Assembly (NCBI GenBank): GCA_022575985.1
Contig: JAKSXM010000007.1
Span: forward strand, 7,876,501-7,940,500
Direction of reading: 5' to 3'
Length of the DNA stretch: 64,000 nt
From: Anagrus nilaparvatae
Taxonomy: Eukaryota > Arthropoda > Insecta > Hymenoptera > Mymaridae
The stretch's first letter is position 1, and each line of letters begins with the position of its first letter. The position numbers and the translations under genes are program-made. The notes under the pieces are model-generated. The model saw only the letters and a program-made list of their open reading frames with translations. It ran no database searches and was not told the DNA's origin. Shown here piece after piece: positions 57,817 to 64,000 of the stretch.

Positions 57817-59529
57817 CCTAGTGCTAAATTTTGTATTGGGTTACGTAATTTTACGAGTAAATTTATCAATAATAGCATTGATAGTAATTTATAAAAGCCA
57901 AATAATCAGAAAAAAAAAGTCACCAAAGTATTTGGAATGATCCAATTGAGCAGAAATTTTAAGATTTCTACCTATATAATAAAATAAATATCTAAGGTTT
58001 TAGAAATACCTTTAGCTTTATTTTTCCTTTTTTGTTTTCAAAATGAATATAAAAAAAAGTAATTGCAATAATTTCAAATACAACAAGAAAAAAAAATAGA
58101 AATAAGAAATTTTAGTAAACAACAAAACTAAAGAAATTGCAATGCAAATTCCAAAGAGCATGGTATGTAGTACGCGGTAATCACAAATTTTTTATAGCAC
58201 ACCTTACTGTTCATTTCATTTCTTTCTCTTTATTTATTTATTTTCTTTTTTTCAATGTTAAATAATCACGTGGGCGCGTATTTTTTTAAAAATATTACCG
58301 TAGTTACATGCATGAAAGTATTTTAACACTTAAAGAAAACGAGCGAGAAAAATACGATAACAAGAACAATGTAATGGATTCGAGACTTGTTTTTTACTCT
58401 TTTTTTTTCGTGAAATGAACTTCTTGTATTATTTTTTCTTATGCGATGTTTATTTACTTGGTTTCGCTTCAATTCTAGTCTCGTTTTACCGATAACTTTT
58501 TCTTTTTTCGTAATTATATTGGCTTCACTTCTTTATATCGAAACTGAATTTATTATAAACTTTTTTATACTTAGCAATTAAACTTAGTTTTTATTTCTTT
58601 AATAACTTTTTATCATCAGGAACAACTTTTTAACTAAGGAAATAAACCAGTAAAATTGGGCTTTAAATTTATAACCAACGTGGATTTTTTTGAGATGCAA
58701 ATAAATTTCATGATTTACTTTTAGATTGTTGTTTTTCTACTTCAACTTCTATTAGGTAAATTTTAAATTTTGGAAAATTTATGGCAGGTTTAAATATGGA
58801 ATCAATCATTTATTAATCATTTATTAATGTTCTAAGAAATTTTAAAAATCTTAAATGTTTGACGTATTAAAAACTTCTGTAATTAAATTTTAATCGTACC
58901 TGACAGAATTGTAAGCAAACTAAAATTTATAAAAACATATCTTATAATTTTAATATTGCAATTAAATTTTCTTCAAAATAAGCAATAAATTTCAAATATT
59001 ATCGTGTTTATAGATTTTTAAAATTCACAATATACATTCCTAAGGTAAATAAATTGAGTATGAAAATTTATTAGAATTAAAAAAAGGAAATTTTACACAT
59101 ATTATAATAGTTATTCTTGCATACTTTTTCAACATAGTTAATCTCATAAAAATACAGAAATTAATTAATACATTAGTAATATAAAAAATATGATTATTCA
59201 TATTTGAGTAAAGCATAGTTTAAAAATTAAATATTTTTGAGTTTCATCGACAACTTTTATAATATTGAAATATGTTTTCTCTTCCGAGAAAGGCGCCATC
59301 TACTGTTCAAAATAGAATTTAATAATCTATATCTTTTGAGTAATGAATAAACTTGTAAAATTTTTTTATTAAGTTTTTGTAAAATTTATACAATCTAAGA
59401 ATATTTTAGGTAAACAAGAAACAAGGTTATAACTAAAGTTTTTAAAATATCTGATAATAAGCTGTTTTTGTGTTTAGCTCTTTTCTCTTCAACGCCTCTA
59501 GTTCGACAGTGAACCTAAAACCTAAAATT
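57817..59529. other. AT-rich stretch, no gene seen
   Basis: No exon recognised. Confidence 0.5.
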
Positions 59530-59544
59530 ATTTATTTTAACTTA

Positions 59545-59740
59545 CAATTAAAACGAGTTCATAGGGAAGGGTATTTGAAAAAGGACTGAAATTCAGGGTG
59601 GGGGGAGTCTAATAGACTTATATTAATTTTGATGTAGGCATTTAGAATAATTAGATTTATGTACTTAGAATAATATCAACTTAGGGACTTATTATAATTT
59701 CGAATCTAGCGGAACGTTCCATGTTTGTTGATTGTGTTAT
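59545..59740 (-). repeat. Dispersed family S, partial copy
   Basis: Minus orientation: 'CATAGGGAAGGGTATTTGAA', then a G-run (GGGTGGGGGGAG), tandem 'ACTTAGAATAATATCAACTT' units (about three) and 'GGAACGTTCCATGTTTG' at the far end. Confidence 0.7.
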
Positions 59741-62700
59741 TACCTACCAGTTATCTTTTAATTTGGGAGGGAGTTTTTACTTAAAACCATTTTACTTTAA
59801 AAGGATGATAAATTATCATAGAGCAACTAAATTTGTTTTAATCTTTTTTAAAGTTTCATTGTAAAATATGTTTTGGATTCAATAAAGGTGATTACAATTG
59901 TAACATTGTAAGGGTTTTATTTAGTAATCTCTTGCTGTTTTTCGCAAAGATGTTAATTGTGAAGTTTAAAGTACCTACATTTTTTTCATTTATTATCTTC
60001 ATTCAAACCCCATTTATGATTAAATTATGTATGCATTTTTTGATCATTACATAATATTACATAAGCTAAACGAATATTTAGTGACACTCTCCAGTTTACA
60101 ATAGTGCTTGTCAGAAAGGATCTATCTTTTTTGGCCAAAAATAACTGAATATATTTATTGTAACTTAACTGGCAAACTACTGTGTTTTGAAATCAAACCA
60201 TTTGCATATAAATTTTGTAAAAGTTTAACTCAATTTTCGAATAAACTTTCAAATTATGCAAGCAAAAGCAAAGCTAATGCAACGTCATTTATATTCTGAA
60301 CGAAGTACCTATACCTAGTTGTTTAAAATTTTTTTTCTGATTGGCATTATTTTATATTTTGTAAAAAGCTTACTTTTATTGTATATTTAAAATGTGAAGT
60401 TATAATTTTAGGCTATAAACTCATAGAATAAGATGAAAAGTATTTTTTGTCATAAAAAAAGTATCAGTAAAATTTAATTTTGATTCCTTTTCCAAAAAGT
60501 TGACATTCTTTACTTAATTACTTTATAACAATAAGAAAAGAAAGTATGACGTTCCAAGAAAAGTATTATAAAACTGTTCATAAAATCAAAGAAGCGAAAG
60601 CACAGGCTGTTACTTGATGTCGCTTGGAAAAAAATATCGATTAGTAATCACATTATGAAAAAAAACACATGCAATTGAAAAAAAAGTTTACGACAAGGGA
60701 GTTCATTTAAACAGAGTTAATTTAATTACTTGACTATTGAAATAAAAATAATGTCATTAGTGCTAAAAAAAGGGAATATTCACATGAACTCATTTTTTGT
60801 AAAATTAATTTGATTTAAAATATTAAAAGTCATGCAAAGTGCTTAAACTGTTTACATTAAAAAAGTTAATATTATTTTAAGGATTCTTAAAAAAAATTTT
60901 TTTGATTGATATAACTGGAGTAACTCTTGACATTGTGCAAAGCACACACAAAAAATTTAATTTAATGAAATTCTCCTAAGTGATTATTCATTTTCTTATA
61001 AATTAGAAAAATTACAACGTACGCGGATGTTCTTGACACGACAAAATAACTTCTAAGTAATTAACTGATGGGAACCTAAAAAATAAAGGTAAATTGAAAA
61101 TTATATTAAACTTAATAAGAAATTTTCTTCCACATGCTCGCGAATGCAATAAAAATATGTCACAATCATAAAGCAATGAGAAATTTTAATTTACTTGAAA
61201 GCTAAAAAACACCGACTTTTTATTATTTAAGGACAATTCTTAAATTTATTCATCTGCAATGACAAATTTAATTAAAAATTTTAATAAATAAATATTTTCA
61301 AAGGTTATACGAACCAGGCAAAATCTTACAGAGAACAATTATGCGCATACTTTTTTTATTTAAGATATTTAATAAAATTTTTGCTTTTTTAAGATATAAT
61401 CAATTCAAAACTGTCGTCATATAATTTCTTTGGTGTATATGTGTAGGTACACACCTTCTTTTGTCTGTGTGTACGTGTAAATGTAGGCGTATTTTTTATA
61501 CATTAAAAATTATTATTATTAAATATTATTTGACGTTATAAATGTCAAATAATTACATTATAAATAACATTTTTATATGATTTTTTTTCTCTTTCTTGCC
61601 TGAATATTTAATTTTATGGATCTGATTTTACGGTCGAATGCGTGAGTTTATATGGGTTGTTTCGTTTTTAATTTTTTAAGTTTTCGGTAAAATCGTAGCT
61701 GCAAAAATGTGATCTAAATTTTCGAATTTTTGTAACAATTGGGAATGGTTTTAGCCAGAAGTGTGCCAGGAAATTTTAAATATAAGAAATGCTACTTTTG
61801 TTAAAGAAATTGTCAACTCTTTAGATAAACAAAAATTTCTTTAATATTTTTTGAAAATTTTTAATTTCCTATCAATATATTTAAAACACACAATCTTAGG
61901 TTACAAAGGGATAAATTTTCAGTATAATTTTAGATTGGAAAGAAGAAAACGCCAATTGCAAGGAAAAACATGTTTTTGTATCTTTTTTGTTTTTGAGTCA
62001 CTAAATTAGAAATTTAAGATGATAATAAGCAAAAATAAATTGTTTTAAATTTTGAAACAGTTTACATTTGAATAGTATCAATCATCTGAATAGAAAATGG
62101 CTGCAATCACCCTAATAGATTTCGTGCATCTTATAACAAAACCTCATGGCATTCTTTTTTTTGAAGTATAATTTCTGATCATTTGAATAACAATTCCTTC
62201 TTCGATAAGAGAAAGAATCAATTTCAGTAAGAGGATGAAACGATCCATATAAAAATGCTGAAAAAAAAGCCACAGGAAGTATTTGTAAAATAAGATTTCT
62301 CATTATCCATTTTATTTTCTTGGTGCTTCTGCTCCTTTATATTACTTTGAAACATGAAATCTTTATAAGCATAAATAAATCGTTCGTTTACCTTAAGAAG
62401 GTATTCTTAACTTAAAAATTTTTTTCTCAAAAATTTCCTATACGTTCTGAAGGTAAATACTATTAAATTAAACAACTCAGAACAACAAAGGAGAGCTTAT
62501 AAGGCCGGAAGGACGAGAAGTTTTAGTGCATTATATAGTATGATTAGATTTTCTCTCCAAACAATGTTTATAAAATACGTAATTTCGGAAAATAACCCTT
62601 TTATAATGAAATTGCGGAAAATGACTTTAAGCTCTTTTTATGAGATCTTGTCATTACTGAAGTTTTGTATAATTTTTACAAGCTAGCGTGATAACATTGA

Positions 62701-62879
62701 AGGGATGTGCTATAATAGGCTTTGAATCGATGTACGTTTATTTAAATAATAAAAACAATTTTTTTTTAAGAAACAGGGAGTATAATATTTAGGCGGTACA
62801 TAAAACATACTAGTATATACGTTATAATAAATAATAAATGAAAGAGTGGAGCTGTTTTAACGTTATACTCCAATCATAT
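59741..62879. other. AT-rich stretch, no gene seen
   Basis: No exon recognised in over 3 kb. The frames at 60108-60299 and 62112-62303 have no known motif. Confidence 0.45.
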
Positions 62880-62931
62880 CACGGGGGGGGGGGTGATATT
62901 TTCCCTATTAATGAGGTTTGTTCCCCTATAA

Positions 62932-62970
62932 GTTTTTTGGATCGCTGATCACGAATTTCGGGGTCCCAAT
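62932..62970 (+). repeat. ~38-bp direct repeat, copy 1
   Basis: 'TTTTTTGGATCGCTGATCAC' followed by GAATTTCGGGGTCCCAA; it recurs at 63712-63750 on the other side of the family S copy. Confidence 0.65.
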
Positions 62971-62980
62971 GCCGCTGCTC

Positions 62981-63023
62981 TAAGGGTGGAACACCCTTAT
63001 AAACATGGAACATGTTTATAGGG
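62981..63023. repeat. Two overlapping GAA-loop hairpins
   Basis: TAAGGGTG-GAA-CACCCTTA (62981-62999) and TATAAACATG-GAA-CATGTTTATA (62998-63020) are both perfect and share two bases. The second corresponds to the terminal motif of family S, here in head-to-head form. Confidence 0.85.
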
Positions 63024-63711
63024 AGGGGGTACTTCAGAACTTGAAAATTAAGGGAGATGGTCAAATTTATCCGGTTTAAGGGGGGGAGCAAATTTGTCTG
63101 ATTTAAGGGGGGGGGGGTCAAATGAGACTTAAAATAATTTAAATTTAGGGACTTTAAAACATATGGGCTAAGGGACATAGAATAATACAGGTTTATGGAC
63201 TTGGAATAATATAGATTTTAACATAAGGGGGGGGGGTAAAATTTTTCCGATTTAAGGGGGGTGATCAAATTTGTCCTATTTAAGGGGGGGGGGTCAAATG
63301 AGACTTAGAATAATTGGGAGACTTTGAAAAATCTGGGCTTAAGGACTTAGGATAATACAGGTTTATGGACTTAGAATAATATCGATTTAGGGACTTGGAA
63401 TAATTCCGGTTTAGGGACTTGGAATAATTTTGATTTAGGGATCTAGAATAATACGCGTTTAGGGAATCAGAATTGTTTTTAACATCTAGTAAGGAGAAAA
63501 TTACAAATTATAAAATTAGAAAATTGTATTGTAATGTTGAGTAACATTTACATTATACCTAGCCCTCAGCTGGAAGTAAACATGTTCTATGCATTTAGGT
63601 TATGTTTACATAAACTGGTTATAAGTTTTTTGCAAATTCACTTGTAAGGGGTATTTGAACAATATTTTTAATAGAAGTTATTATAACAATTTAAGGAGAT
63701 TATAACAGGTT

Positions 63712-63750
63712 TTTTGGCTCGGTAATCACGAATTTGAGGGTCCCAAGTGT
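63712..63750 (+). repeat. ~38-bp direct repeat, copy 2
   Basis: 'TTTTTTGGCTCGGTAATCAC' followed by GAATTTGAGGGTCCCAA; matches 62932-62970 with few differences. Confidence 0.65.
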
Positions 63751-64000
63751 GTAAATATGATAAAACATCCCTAAATTTGCAAATCAACCCTTATTTTGGC
63801 AAAATGTATATCCAAGCCTTTTCAAACGGCAGGATCATGATTTTTTAGGTTTTTGTAAAATATTGTTTTAATTCAACTTTATTAGTGAAAATTACACTCA
63901 AAATAGTTAAGCGTTAAGATAACAACTCATAATTGAACTTTACAATTATTAAATATTTTTTAAAGAATTTTAAGCAGAGTTGTATTTATTGTATATGCTA
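63751..64000. other. AT-rich window end, no gene seen
   Basis: No exon or repeat recognised. Confidence 0.5.

Larger units (their letters stand above)
62880..63660 (-). repeat. Dispersed family S, longest copy with extended tandem tract
   Basis: Order on the plus strand: hairpins at 62981-63023, G-runs up to 12 G at about 63055-63120 and again at 63230-63290, then at least seven ~26-bp units of the form TTTAGGGACTTGGAATAATT (63310-63475), then the unique tail ending at CTGGTTATAAGTTTTTTGC (~63635). The tail is the reverse complement of 18650-18790. The G-run and tract block (63055-63190) is itself duplicated at 63225-63360. The minus-strand frame at 62879-63178 is low-complexity Pro/Leu sequence and not a gene. 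Confidence 0.85.

Noticed and set aside
62879..63178. 99-codon minus-strand frame rich in Pro and Leu
   Set aside because: Derived from the homopolymer and tandem tracts of family S.
1..64000. tRNA, rRNA or CRISPR loci
   Set aside because: No cloverleaf with a GGTTCRA box, no rRNA core sequence and no regularly spaced repeats with unique spacers were seen; the tandem arrays have no spacers.

Overview
The window looks like nuclear DNA of an insect, most likely a very AT-rich hymenopteran such as a braconid parasitoid wasp. It is strongly A+T-rich, poor in genes, full of decayed transposons and long simple A/T tracts, and it holds introns with GT-AG borders. The species guess rests on composition and on the divergent chemoreceptor types, so it is an inference.

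Two protein-coding genes can be supported, both on the minus strand and neighbours in 5.7-13.8 kb. The first is a two-exon divergent ionotropic receptor (IR, 5707-7782, 671 residues). Upstream of it is a five-exon 7tm_6 odorant receptor (OR, 9707-13800, 390 residues). I rebuilt both by matching splice sites and reading phase; every junction keeps the frame and neither gene has a stop inside, so both may be functional. They form a small chemoreceptor cluster. Intron 2 of the OR carries two coding-like relics and a GC-richer inserted block.

The rest is repeat-derived or unassigned. 0-5.2 kb: a ~150-bp satellite in two opposite orientations and a 19-bp minisatellite with a 114-bp higher-order repeat. 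14-20 kb: hairpin elements, a decayed non-LTR retrotransposon 3' half, a 1.1-kb TA-flanked terminal-inverted-repeat transposon, a hammerhead-like motif of the Penelope-element type, and a repeat present in inverted orientation that differs by one ~300-bp insertion. 21.7-22.4 kb: a cluster of ~125-bp units arranged around a central palindrome. 30.7-31.4 kb: a 5'-truncated, recently inserted non-LTR element with a poly(A) tail and an exact 15-bp target-site duplication. 31.9-43.9 kb: several inverted-repeat elements, including a possible 2.9-kb TA-flanked element. 44.8-56.8 kb: copies of a ~560-bp repeat, one interrupted by a 1.3-kb element with ~520-bp inverted arms. A dispersed family with a ~26-bp internal tandem unit and G/C-homopolymer tracts recurs at about 5, 19, 29, 38, 54, 59 and 63 kb.

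Long stretches from 20 to 64 kb show no recognisable exon; they may be intergenic or lie in introns of genes whose exons are outside the window. I saw no tRNA, rRNA, CRISPR array or prokaryotic feature.
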